Of a stretch of 64,000 bases of DNA, positions 9,788 through 21,962 are shown piece after piece. A program made the translations under genes and the position numbers. Each line of letters opens with the position of its first letter. The stretch's first letter is position 1. This DNA comes from Armillaria gallica (taxonomy: Eukaryota > Basidiomycota > Agaricomycetes > Agaricales > Physalacriaceae): NCBI GenBank assembly GCA_037576215.1, contig JBANDB010000005.1:2232001-2296000 (forward strand). The letters are read 5' to 3'. The notes under the pieces are model-generated. The model saw only the letters and a program-made list of their open reading frames with translations. It had not been told where the DNA came from and did not search any database.

Positions 9788-11945
9788 GTATGTTATCCCT
9801 TTCTATCCATCATCCCATTCATCCCTACTTTCCCTCCCTTCTCTAGCATCTCCCCTCTTCTCCTTCTCTCAGCCGATTTCTTTCACTATCTTCTCGTTGT
9901 CGAGCACGTTCTCGGCGGGTCTCCCGCCGTCGTACGCCTCCTCGTCCATTTCTTCTACCTCGATGATTTGGTCTCGTGACCGCCATCATTTCCTTTTTGG
10001 CCTCGTTTGTTGATTTTCATCTTCACTTCGACCTCAACCACGACGACGTCGTCAAGCTCGACGTCGACAACAGTGAGTTCTGTTTTATTTTTCCGTGTTC
10101 TATTCCATTCTGACGTCGCGTAGACTGTCGCTAATGCCCACGATGATTGCTTTAACCGTGGTGGACGCGTCAAACGGACGAAGGCTTGGCTAGTCAATAT
10201 TTTACTCGATGCAGGTAAGCCTCTTGTGTAAAGCTATCACGCCTTTATCTCTTACTCTTATCTTCGTCGTTAGTCTCTATTAATGGTAAGCTATTGTACT
10301 ACCCTCGGTTCCCGCCTCTACTAAGTAATGTTTGCCCTAGCTGGTTCCAACTGGTATTGCTGCAGCCGCACGCCAGGTAAGTCCTTGATGCTCTATAAAC
10401 CTCTCGCAAGCTCACTGTTTTTTTTCCTGTCGCTCCACAGCAAGTAGCATTTCCCTTCGACGACGGCCGCATTCGGATTTGCAACGCGCACCATGATGCC
10501 AACCGATAGAGGCAAGATTCCTCGAATGCACACGGCGATGGTTAGGTGTCGACGTCGCATCGTTACGATGCTGGAGGGTGGTCGATAAGGACTCGCGGAC
10601 TGAAGGGACTAACTATGGTGAGCCATGATTTTTGTTGTTCTTTTGACTGCTTCTGACGCGTCTCTTTTTCAGCTCATTGATACGTACACCAGGTTGAGGA
10701 CACACGGTAAGAGATTCGTTTATTGTCGGGACGGAGCAAGCTAACGCTAGCAATAGAACACTCGTCTATTGGAACCGCCGACCGCCAAACCGAGCACCGA
10801 GCACCACACCACACGAATACTGTACACGATGGTGGATTCATGCTTGGTCCCTTTTACTGGGAAGGTACGCTGGTGTAACTAAGGCAAAGTGGCCTCTTTC
10901 GACTAACCGATGTCGTAAGGTGTCGAGAATCCCTCAAGCTTCGTGTCCGAATCAGAACAGAACAGGTATGTAGACCTTTTTCCTTTGATTTTGCAACAGC
11001 TCACGCGTCGTTTGTCATTATAGGATCCAATAGTGAATATCGACGTGACGACAATCGGCCAGCAGCGGCACAGGTGCCTCGTGCTATGATGGAGATGGCG
11101 TTGGTCAGACGGTACGCTGGTGTGATGAGGGAATGGCGGGATCTGGCTGACAGATGTGTATCAACTCTTGAGGTTGGGATCGAGGGTTGTGTCGGCACAG
11201 ACGCTCCGCGGAATCCGGTATGTCTACCTTGTTCTACCACCTTTCCTGCTACTAAGCTGCCGCTCTTAGGGGATGGGCTGCAAGCATGCGCTATCTACCC
11301 CTTCTCTTCTACTCGCTGGCCGACTATTCCCTCAGACGATGGGTGTTTGAACATCGTTCCGAGTGCCAGTCTAAACACGAGGCGGCGGCGCCGTCGTCAA
11401 CTTGCTCGGAATCAGGACCGAGGGGGTAGGCTTGCAGGGGATGCGAGGAGAATGTCATTCTGTTGTGCCAAGACTTGAGAGCGAGTCGTCGGTACGTAGC
11501 TTTCTCCTAATCTTTATTCGCTAGCTAAACATATGTGTTAGGGTCTCGCCGGAAGGGACGCAGTAGTTGGTGAGGGCAGCACGGTGGGGTAGTGACCGCA
11601 GGATAGGCTTAGAGGTGTACTAGGTATGTTGACGCGAGCGCTTAGTTTGAAGCGGAACTGACGGTGTTCACGCAGATATTAATTCATGTAACAATGTGAA
11701 AAGGTGTGTCCTATTCGCTGACTCTATCTGCTCTTACTAACGAGCTGTACAGATATATATGATGTTACAACAGTTCTCAACGCGGAATGATAAGAGAGGG
11801 ATTGTAAGGACGGCGCTGATCTAGCAACCGCGGGTCAAAACTAGACTGGTCGCGGAGGACCAGTCCTTCGAATAGACACCTACGCGGATAAGGTAAGCTT
11901 GCGATTGGACGAAATTTGAAGGTCGACTAACGATTTACCTTTCAG
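9788..11945 (+). other. Intron-dense plus-strand transcription unit without an intact frame, unit 1
   Basis: About 14 intron-like blocks follow one another on the plus strand: 9788-9872, 10073-10123, 10215-10273, 10286-10340, 10377-10440, 10618-10672, 10707-10756, 10865-10919, 10966-11023, 11218-11269, 11492-11541, 11624-11675, 11704-11752 and 11893-11945. Most are 49-64 nt with GTAAG/GTATG/GTGAG donors, branch sites such as TACTAAC or GACTAAC, and CAG/TAG acceptors. They leave short exons, one of only 12 nt (10274-10285). Open runs cross several junctions: one from 10124 through 10214, the 12-nt exon, 10341-10376 and into 10441; another from 10673 through 10920-10965. No single frame survives end to end. 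It is either a spliced non-coding RNA or a decayed multi-exon gene. Confidence 0.5.
11844..11865. other. 8-bp stem hairpin near the end of the intron-dense unit
   Basis: GACTGGTC-GCGGAG-GACCAGTC, a perfect stem with a 6-nt loop. It sits between the last two introns of the candidate transcription unit. Its role is unknown. Confidence 0.5.
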
Positions 11946-12200
11946 TTTGCTTTCTGCAAAGGGCATGGCAGTTGCAGAGGGAGGGGATATGGACGGAGGG
12001 CAGCACTGAAAGTCGACGCGTGCGCGGAGGGGATGAGAGAGTGCGGGAAATATGCGCGCGGAGGGGATGTGTGCGGATGGGCGTTTGTGGAGGGAGGCGT
12101 GCGCGGAAGGGAGGGACGTCGACGGGGGCAAGCTATTATTAGACTGGATGGAGGGATGAGGGAGGTAGGGTGTTATTTATAGACGGCGGAGGGAGGTAGG

Positions 12201-12330
12201 GACGGACGATTTCCTGCAGGAAGGGAGGTCGACGCCTTTTTGGCGGGAGTTCATAGGGACAGGCCATTTCGTGCAGGAAGGAGGGTCGACGGGTTTTTGG
12301 CGGGAGGTTATAGAGACGGCCGTTTTCACG
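12201..12330. repeat. 57-bp tandem repeat, about 2.3 units, in a G-rich tract
   Basis: Units start at 12201 and 12259 and share TGCAGGAAGG, GGTCGACG, TTTTTGGCGGGAG and AGGGA blocks; a third partial unit starts at about 12315. The surrounding 12000-12430 is strongly G-rich on the plus strand (many GGAGGG runs), which explains the long Pro-rich frame on the minus strand. Repeated at the ends of units 2 and 3. Confidence 0.7.
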
Positions 12331-12831
12331 GAAGGCGCATCGGAATGCGGAAGCGGGTTGGACGAGGGAGAAAGCGACTCGGACAAGGGTTTGGGAGGGA
12401 CTCGGAGTGTAGGGTCGCGTCAGTGACGGGAGCGCTGTCTGAGATGGCGAGGAGGATAAGGAGGGCTTTGGCATTGGGATCGACGGCGGTAAGGTCCGCG
12501 TAGATCCGCGCACGCCTCACCTAGGTAACTCTGCCTTTACACCAAAATTATCTTCGAGCGTCCGTGTACATAATGATCATTGTCAATTGTCCAGTATTCT
12601 ACGTTCATTGATGGCCCCATGTCCGATTTTTTCGTAGTATAGCTGCCTTCAAAGAGGCGGGGCCGTCAATGGATTCCCATAACGGATCCCTTCAGTGGCA
12701 ACAATCATTTCTCTTCCATGAATCGAAGAATGAATTCACCGTTTGACAGTGCAATCATAGAGTAATGCCACGCTTCAATTTTTTCGAGGGTTCTTATATT
12801 TGGCTAAATCCGATGATTGATCTTCACAGGC

Positions 12832-13437
12832 ATGCCAGGAGCTATGCCTCGGTCAGACTTGCATCTGATGAGAGGATGGGTCGGCCGGGAGGCTCTGCTG
12901 GTTGTGGATCTACCAGCTGCTGATTGTTTGAGAATGTCGACTCGGACCGCACTCCCGAGTCCCAATGATTTCGGCCTAGAGGAAACTGATGGAAATGGAG
13001 CTGAAAATGTTTCCTTAGATATGTTTCCGTCTGTTGGAAATCAGATTTTGGCGGCGAGAATTCTGTTTCTGGCTGGACGGAAACTGTATAAAGAAATTTT
13101 TCAGTGCCACCACACATTTCCTTCGTGCAAAAACTCAGGCATGCCAGGAGTGCCAGAACCATTCAACCCGTCGGCAGAGTCGATGCTATCAATATCCCGA
13201 AATTCGGCCAGAAGAATGGAGTACACAGTGCTAATTCCATTCCTTCAATCTGCGGAGCACGAAATAGTGGATGGAGGAAGTATCAGAAGAAGGCATATGA
13301 GAGTTCCACGCACCCCCGTGACTCCTGGAAATAGTGTGTGCAGCCACTTTCATAGATCCAAAATTCTAGAACGAAGCATGGAAGTAACAAGACGGATGGG
13401 CACATACCACGTGTTAGACTGGGTTCGCAATACGTAG
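12832..13437 (+). CDS. Hypothetical 201-aa open frame, unit 2
   Basis: This is an uninterrupted ATG-to-TAG frame of 202 codons and the longest frame in the array. The product is not recognised; I see no signal peptide, membrane segment or known motif, and the C-terminal half is rich in Arg and Ser. The frame is open only in units 2 and 3. Unit 1 has a stop, and the fourth copy has a 1-nt insertion near 37445 that shifts the frame. With near-identical copies, openness in two units is one observation, not two. It could be an exon fragment of a decayed gene. Confidence 0.3.
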   Translation: MPGAMPRSDLHLMRGWVGREALLVVDLPAADCLRMSTRTALPSPNDFGLEETDGNGAENVSLDMFPSVGNQILAARILFLAGRKLYKEIFQCHHTFPSCKNSGMPGVPEPFNPSAESMLSISRNSARRMEYTVLIPFLQSAEHEIVDGGSIRRRHMRVPRTPVTPGNSVCSHFHRSKILERSMEVTRRMGTYHVLDWVRNT

Positions 13438-13501
13438 GAACGTATACTAGACGGCCACGATAAGACGTGTCTTCCCAAACCGCGTATCTAGAGAAATATT
13501 A

Positions 13502-14131
13502 CAGCTGTTTGTATACAGCTTGACAATCAAGGGTGTTTTCGTAGAAGATGAAAGGAAGCTCGGACTTGGTCATAAAGCGTATTTTGGGGACTTCAAGTGC
13601 ACGAATTGGTGCGCTTTACGGGAGAGAAGAGAGTGACCTGGACTTGGTCATAAACCATGGTTGATGGGCTTGATGACACGTTGGTGGGTGGTTTGGCATG
13701 GCTCTTCCAGCGATCTCGGAGGCCATTTCGTGCGCTCGGAGTCCCCAAAACGCGGTTTATGACCAAGTCCGGGCTTCCTTTCATCATCCGTGAAAACGCC
13801 CTAACTGTCAAGCTGTATGCAAACTGCTGTAACTGCAGTGTGATCAAGTGAAGCAACAAGAACATACTCCGGCATGTTGGCTAGCTTAGCTGTTTGCGTA
13901 TAGCTTGACAGTAATGCGTGTGAGAAGGGAGTGATTGAATATTCAGACTTCGTCATAAATCATGGTTTAGGGACTTGATGACATGCGTTTGTAGCTGGTT
14001 TATGGTTTATGGCAGTTTCGGAGGTCCTCTCGTGTGCTTCAAGTCCGCAAAACACGTTTTATGACCAAGTCAGAACCTTCGTTCATGATCCACGAAAGCA
14101 CCCCTGACTGTAAACCAGCATGCAAACACAT
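13502..14131. mobile_element. MITE-like elements A and B, unit 2
   Basis: Unit-2 copies: A at 13502-13829 with TA on both sides, B from 13889 to about 14131. One C is missing from a C-run near 13800 compared with units 1 and 3. Confidence 0.7.
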
Positions 14132-14687
14132 GCAAGGACCTAGTACACCGTCGGAAGCTACCAAGGAGAGATGGATCGTTTCTTAATAGAATTACAGTAT
14201 TAGAGTGACCGTGTGAGTGAGATATCAACGGGATAACTTATAACCTTATTTTGAACGGCAGCATTCGTCAGAACAAACAGAATTTAGGGATAGTCAAGGA
14301 TTACGAGCCATTATGGGAACGATTATGGCCTCCTGCTTAATCCGAGAAAAACAGCGGGCTATAGTCATCATTTTCATGATCGAGGTGCTCTGATCCCCCT
14401 ATTGCCAGAGTATGACACCGTCTCAATCCCAGCCAGTGCTGCTGCTGGTATCATGAAACTGAGAGGAACGTGCCTGGGATATCCGACCAGCCTGATAGTA
14501 CGAAGTACGAGTAAAGGGAAACGTCTCTCTGCTCGTAAGCTGAGATAAAACCATGCAGAATGTTCTTCTTGGTGTCTTGGTAGGCCCTGAAGGTGATAGA
14601 TGGTATTCACAAAAGAATGCTTTTATACGACGAGGGTGGAGATGAAATGACGAGAAATGAATTGCAGCATGGTAGAGTGTCGACCTA

Positions 14688-15121
14688 TCACCGTCTCTTG
14701 GACTCCTTCGACATCTTTTGTCTATGACATACGTAAGATTAGTGTTAATGTGAACATCACAAAGATCTCACTTTGTCGGATTGTTCTTCCTCGTGTGCGA
14801 GAACTCGCCAAGCTTGTGTCCCACCATGTCCTGCGTCACTAGCACGGGAAGGTACTGTTTGCCGTTATGAACGAGAAATCGGATCCTGTGTACATGTGTT
14901 GGTCCTTCATCAGCCTATAGTCCCCAGAAAACTTACCCGACAAAGTTGGGCAGAATCGTGCATGCACGAGCTTGCGTCTTTATCGCGACATTGCGCTGGG
15001 AAGCTTCTTTGAGGTTGGAAAAGGCCACGAAATAAGGACCTAGCATACGCGATCAGCAAGGAAAATACGGGCAACCAAGCCAGAATAATTCACCTTTCCA
15101 CCCTTTGAAGAGGCTAAGCGT
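14688..15121 (-). pseudogene. 5'-truncated mitochondrial uS19 pseudogene, unit 2
   Basis: Same structure and same breakpoint as 2515-2948; no premature stop within the remaining exons. Confidence 0.85.
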
Positions 15122-18100
15122 TGGTGATGTCAGTGGCTGTGCAGATAAGGAGATCGACGATGAAAAGGCCAATTTCTCGACGATGGCGAGGGCGATAAGC
15201 AAAGAAAGAGCGAAATATGTTTATTGAAGCTACTACTGTACAGGATGTAATGAATAGAAGAGGATCGAAGCGAAGAAATTTCCCCGAAGAATCACCTAAC
15301 AAGAAATTAACACGGTTAGGCAACGAAAAAAGCCGTAAGTCAGCAGCCATTCTAGCTCATAGGATCATAATCTCCCCACCCCGAAGGTATTCGTCAAAAG
15401 CACAAACGGGAGGCGGCTTCCTCCCGTTTGTGCACCGGCCAAGCGTAGTCTCCCGTTCAAATCGTTCCAACGGGAAACCGAGGCTTGCCGTTGTGGGTCC
15501 GATTTGCCCAAAAAAAAATAGTACGAGTCCCGAAGGACTCAACCTGCTCTCAGTGTAACCCTAACCCGATGGACCTACCTTTCAAGAGACGGCAACGAGC
15601 TAGAATATAAGCAAGTCAGCATCTGGCGAAAGAAGACAGAAAAGTCGGCTCACCATCTCAATTCCAAGACACACCAAACGAGTCAATCACAAGACGCCGT
15701 TGTCCAACCCCGCGTCGCCCTCAACAGACGGCGGCTATTTAATCAGCCGCGACGGGTTCGACGGGGGTGATCAAAGGCGTCCGGTGCTTGACTCCCTCAT
15801 TATCGTCGTCGCCGTCTTGAGGAGAAAGTGATATCTATGCCCGCGCATCAGTCCTTGTCAAAGTGAACAAGGGAAGGAAACTCACTTCGACTTCAACCGG
15901 ATCGTCGACATCCTGCAGGAAGAGTATCAGCTGCCAAATCAATCACCCTATAGGGGAACACGTACCATCCATCCCGACCCATCCGCCCATCAAGTCTACC
16001 TCCCTCACTTCACCTTGATGCGTCCTTCTCGAAGGCGAACGTTGACTGTGCGTTGGAACGAGTGAACGGATGGCGCGGGTGCGGGGATCCCTTAGCCCGG
16101 GTCTTGTGTGATCGGCGGATCGTCGTTCTTCCCTGTCGAGCGCGGACTTCTCTAACCCTTTGCCCGACTACATTCCCGGTGATACCTTGTCATCCTCTTC
16201 GCATCCCCATGCTCGCCGGAGCGCGATACGTCGTCTTACGGCAAAATTCGTTGCCTAGGCAGTTCACCGTGTAATAGCGAGCCTGCAGGGACTGTTACAA
16301 GTAGATTAGCTAGAGAGACAGGAAAAGAAAACATAGCACGCACGTTCAACAAAGCGGAACGACTCTGAGCCTGCCGAGCGACCTCCCCAACTCCCCATCT
16401 TTGCCAGTGCACCTGCCCTTGCTCGCCGGAACGCGATACGTCGTCTCGCGACAAAACTCGATTGCCCGGAAGTGCACAGCGTATTATTGAGGCTGCGATA
16501 TACGTGCTTTTAGCGAAGGCAAAGTCGTCGGAGAACAGCAAAGGGCGGGGGCTGCTTGACTAGATTAGCTAGCGAGAAATAAGGGACAGTATAAAACTCA
16601 CGTTCAACGGAGCTGAACTACTCTGAAGCCTCCCGAGTGATCAATGCGCGCAACCTCCCCAACTCCCCGTCTTTGCCAGTGCACCTGCCCTTGCTCGCCG
16701 GAACCCGATACGTCGTCTCGCGGCAAAACTCGAAGCCTTGAGCTTCAGCGTGAGCTTGAGGGCCCAAAGGGTGATGCCGTGTGCGGGTTTGGTTGTGAAG
16801 GTTCTCTGTTAAACAAAATTAGTTAGTAAAAACCAAGAAAAATGTCAAACCCACTTTGGATGTGCACGGAGTGCATGACAGCACTGGCTTTCCTCGCCTT
16901 ACAATCCCTCTGCAGCAGTATCACCTACTGGTCCATCTCGCCGGAACGCGATACGTTGCGTCGGAGCAAAAATAGGTCGACATCATGGTCGAGAGATGTT
17001 GAGGATACGTCGGGGTGCTTTCCATCACTGAGTCCTAGAGTCAGATAAGAATAGGAACACAGAACAGAAACAGGATCGACGTACGGTTAGGGTGGACACT
17101 TTCGGTCCGTGTAATCCGTGTGCACGCCCATCGTGCTCCTCCCTCCGCACATCTCCAAGTCCCTCCTACACGTCCTCCTCCTCGCTGATGCCGCTCGCCG
17201 GAAGTCTATACGTCATGTCGGGGCAAAATTCGTCTTATACAGCCATTGCAGGAGCGACTGAGCTGCCTGGGAATGATGTGGGAGTGAAGGCCAGAGTAGG
17301 GAAGAGGAAATTTCGAGGGAGGGAGACGTCGAAATGAATTGGTAGTGGAATGGCTTCTTGAGGTTCCTTCAGCCACAGAAACATCCAATAGGAATGCGGA
17401 ACCCACCACTAATCAAATCAAAACCAATCCACCACAAAACGCACCCTTTGCACGCGAATACGCTTCGTTGATGGCCGAGAACCGAGTTGTCCATGGAATA
17501 CGCCAATCGAGCGTGCGCCAAATATTGACGTCCTACCAGAGTCAGAACAAAATTCAGCAAATTCGATAAGATGAAGATAGAAAGAAGAACCTACGCAAAC
17601 AAAAGGTAGATATCGAGGAACGAGAGAACAAGAGAGTGGGAGACGGAAGGAAAGCACAAGAGAGCTGGCCGTGCCAAACACGACACCGTTGCCAAACATC
17701 CCGTTTTGAGCATTCAACGCCCATCACGACGTGACAACGACGCGTCCCCGATGCAACACACCATCACGAAGGGGCAAATAGATGGTGAACATCCCTACTG
17801 TACACATCAGTATACACAGGATGTGCGACAGTCTAGAATAATGGCAGCATGGGGGTAAGAAAGGAGGATATCCGATCACTCAATTTCTGATGCTTATATA
17901 CCTTCGCAGATCGGTTTCACGGTCCGTAACTTGTAAGATCAACAAAAAATAATTTTATGGAAGAACTGATCTTCCATGTCTAGGCTCTGTATCCCTTGCC
18001 AACCCACAGCATGTGCATCAATCCGAATACTTTCTTCGGATATTCCTCTGCCACCTGTCATAATTTCAGGGCCTTCCAGGGGCGCAGGAAGGCTCATATG

Positions 18101-21100
18101 AGCGCTCCTATGCTTCTGGAATGTACTCAAACTATGGCATCTACTCACATTCATTTCCGTGTGATGAGCAACTTTGTAAACTTCTCTTACATTCAACTGC
18201 CAACACTTCAAGTATTCCAAGGCTTCAAAGTATCTAATGACTGCGGAGTGAATTTGAGTTGGAACCAATGTATATTATGAGGTATGTATGATACAAATTA
18301 AGTTACAAGGTTGCCATGATGCCCTAAGAATAAGTACTCCATCCTGCACATGCACATGCACATTCTTCGGGTCCTTGCATCATCATGTGGCCACACTAAT
18401 CTATTTGTGAGCAATTTGAAGCAGCGATTATCTGCCGATATTGCAGAATTGCGATGATCAGGCACTAGGCCGCAGTTGCCCAAGCGCATCCGGCTGGGAT
18501 GCCGTACAGTTGCAACTGAAGCTGTCCTCAAGGGACAGCTCAGCGAGTCCTATACAATCATATAGCCGGTAAATATGCATCATGTTTCAGGGCTACTTAC
18601 TTGCATGACACAGGGCTGGACTGCGTGCCGTGCACTCAAAGCCACCCGCTGAAAGAGTATCTGTAGAATGTGAATTTGGTATCTTTGGACCAACAATGAG
18701 TATGTCTACTTCTGCTCACGAAGTCAGAAACGCGCTTACATTGGTGTTATGCTACTCATAATCCAGCGAGAGCCATTCGACGGCAACGGTATATCAAGTT
18801 CCGATTATGACCTCATTCTTAAAAGATTAACCTGTCCCACATGGACAGCCAACAAGAATACCTACTGGGGCCGGGCCTCATGAAAAGCGATTATATATTC
18901 ACTCCGTGGAATGAATGTTCCAAATTTCAAGGGGATTGCCCTGATACTTGGTGAGTCGTCATTGGTTCAATATTCCATAAATCCTTACCGTAGAACGTGG
19001 ATACGGCTAGACACCTACGCCGCCGCGTCAACAAATGAAGATCGAGTGTGTACGGTGTGCCTAGAATGTTCCTGAATCATTCCAGCGATCGCAACCGTCT
19101 GAAAATCGGAACCCTTTCTCGTAAGAGTTCCATCCAGCTCAAAAAGAATACTCACTAGCACCGAGTCTAAGCGACGTTACAACAGGCTTTCAGTATATCA
19201 GCTTGCTCGATAGCAAATAGATGGTTGAGTACCCTACAGTGAGTTTCCTTCGGATTAGATACAACTCATCATGAATGAAAGCCTGCGTTGAGGTAGGTAC
19301 GAAGGCTAGACAATGTCGCCATCTATTCATAGAAAGGGTCGTAAAGGTGTCCCTAGTTCCTGAATTATTCGGGTGATCAAATCGACTTGAAAATCGGAAA
19401 CCTTGGTGATATGTCCATGCTACGCATGGCTTCGACGTCCTTACATGACCGCAGTGAGAGATATTGCTAGCAGCCCGGTAAATGTATGTTCATGGATTTC
19501 AGAGAGTATTTACTCACAACTCTGTATGTAGGACCAGATTCAGAGTCCACAGACAACTCTGCCGTCTTCTCGGCGCGCGCAATGCCTACGTCTTTGTGTG
19601 AGAAATCGATGAGAGGGTCGCACCAGCAACCGGTTAAGCACGTCACTCGGGTGGGTCGGGAACGGGCATACGGCACTATTATCGGGGTCATGGTTAGTAT
19701 ATTTTCCCTTCTTCCACATCATGATCAGCCCTAGTTTAAACGAGTTCGATCCAGACGGCTCCACCGCTACCTGTATTCGCCATGCGAACTCATGCGAGTC
19801 GGGAAATAATACCGTCAGCGTAGTTAAGGCGATGAATTTCCCATTTGATTTGTATGGAAGGTAAAGGTTTCATAATTCGGTTCATATACTAACCGCGCTC
19901 ACCTCTGATCAAGACAACGGCGCAAGCGTCGGCTCCGCCGTCGCCTCTAACTTACAATGGCGCGGGTCAGACGTCCTCGAGTTCGGGTTTTGAAGTGAGA
20001 AGGTGGTATCACGCCGATGCGATACATAGTTTAGATACATATTGCATGCACAATAGTAAAATACAAATGTCCTGCACTGTATGAGCACTCGATATTCACG
20101 AGAATGGAAATGAACACGAACCAAAGTACGGACGTCGATTGGCGGGCTACCCGCCTCAATCTGAATCCTTTCACAACGAGTCCTATCAGAAATCCTGCGA
20201 AACATCAAATGTCCGTCATCGAGATCGTCGATGTTTAAACATCCCGCGGGAAACGGCCTACTCCTCGTATCTTACAAAAGACATCTATAGGACCGTGCGT
20301 CAGTGAAACGGGGAAGCACAACTAGGTCTTCGTACCACGATGCTCGATCGACATAAGTAAATTGAATACGGTTCCGTTAGAATACAGGTGCCTGCGCCGC
20401 ATCAGCACTTATCATACACCAGGATAGCAACGACCACGTACCAATTCACTTGTACGAGTTCTGATTACCTTTGCGCCCTCGATAAATCACTCAAATATTC
20501 GAATAAGATCTCCTACGTGTTATCGAAGGAATGTTAGTGCGATGATGATACCCAAACTAAACATTTAGCCGTTGTTCGATGTCCAAGGTCTTTCAACACA
20601 ACGTATTCCTAGAGAACGTCAGCTGAGATAGCACAAACCTACGAAATTACCACCTTATCCCTTAAATATCCGTTGCTGATGCTTTCCAAGGGAAGAAGAT
20701 AACAGTCAAATATCACTTTAAAGCTTGAAGACCCAATTTCGTGGTAGTCCAATACCTCACGGAGCTTGAACGTCGGAAAACACGCGAGTCAAGAATCGAA
20801 CGAGTAACATGATGGTGGTAGTGAACAAAAGAGGAAGTTGCCGGTTCCGTCAACTCCCAAAGAGGAATCACCTCGGTTTCCTTCTTACCACTTCCTCCAA
20901 TCCGTGAATTTCGTTCTTTCACAATTCTGTTTCGCGTATTCACTCCCCAGCTTTGCTGGATTTCCATATTTTGACTATATACAGCCTTTGTTCAATCTAA
21001 ACTGCGTGATGATACGCTTTTCGCTACTCTCAGTGTACGGGAAAGGATCTGAATCGACAACGGACGGCTCTGGGTGCTCGTTCGGACCCTGCACAACGCG

Positions 21101-21962
21101 TCCTGCATTAATGAGATCCTTCGGACCGGGTCACCGCGGCCCCAGATCATGACGTCGCGCGTCAGCCCTGAACTTGGAAAGGAGCTTCACTATCCATTCG
21201 TGAGTTATCCTTCGTACCGCATGAAAGGACTTTTATTTTGATGTAGAATCAATTATCAGCCTAGATGAGGTCTACGATACGCTTCCAGACGTTCAGGGAA
21301 GACCGTAATCCTGTTTGAGGTCCAGAGTTTATCCAGGTGGTACGTTCTCCAGCGTTTGTATATCATTACCGAAGCTTACGATCACCAAAAATATAGTAAC
21401 ATGTGTTGTTTGTATTAATGCAACTACGACGACGAGGCCCAGATGGCTTACTCGCGGCCTAACCGGTTGAAGATTGCAACAGAAGCATTCCCGTCGTAAG
21501 TCCCAAATATCCGTATTTCAAAGTTCTCATAGTCGTGTGCTTTGAAGATGGCCCTGGTACGTGATCAGGGTCGCGGGGTAACCGGGCTCCCACCCTGTGC
21601 CTGCCACCAAACCAACCTGAAAGTCGGAACTCTCCCCAGTGCGTACTTTGTGTTTTCCGTGTTTCTGTAACGAGCTTAATGTTTCTGTTGGTCATAGTAA
21701 AGTTCTGCGTAGAGGGGAGGGCGGGACCAGAGTCTAATATTTTCAAGCATGTCGAGATATCGACTTGTCTGTAACATCGGGAGCACTACGCTCGAAGCAA
21801 CACGGGTAACTCATTCCGGCTTTGCAATCTGTTTTTGAGATCTTCCAAATTTCGGCCGTCGCAAATTCTAATGTCCGGTATTCGCGTGCCTTGTCATCAA
21901 TCAGCATGGTCTATCCGTGTACTGCCTGGGCTCTAGACCGATGCGAATGCTTTAAATACGAG

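Larger units (their letters stand above)
270..12431. repeat. Array unit 1
   Basis: First complete unit, 12162 bp. Part X (270 to about 2948) is the segment shared with the intact uS19 locus; part Y (about 2949-12431) occurs only inside the array. Unit 1 carries the most private differences, nearly all in X, for example a TGA at 1042-1044 that breaks the frame open in units 2 and 3. Confidence 0.9.

Noticed and set aside
12139..12513. 124-codon Pro-rich minus-strand frame at the unit end
   Set aside because: The Pro/Ser composition follows from the G-rich strand bias and the 57-bp tandem repeat; other frames there are equally open.
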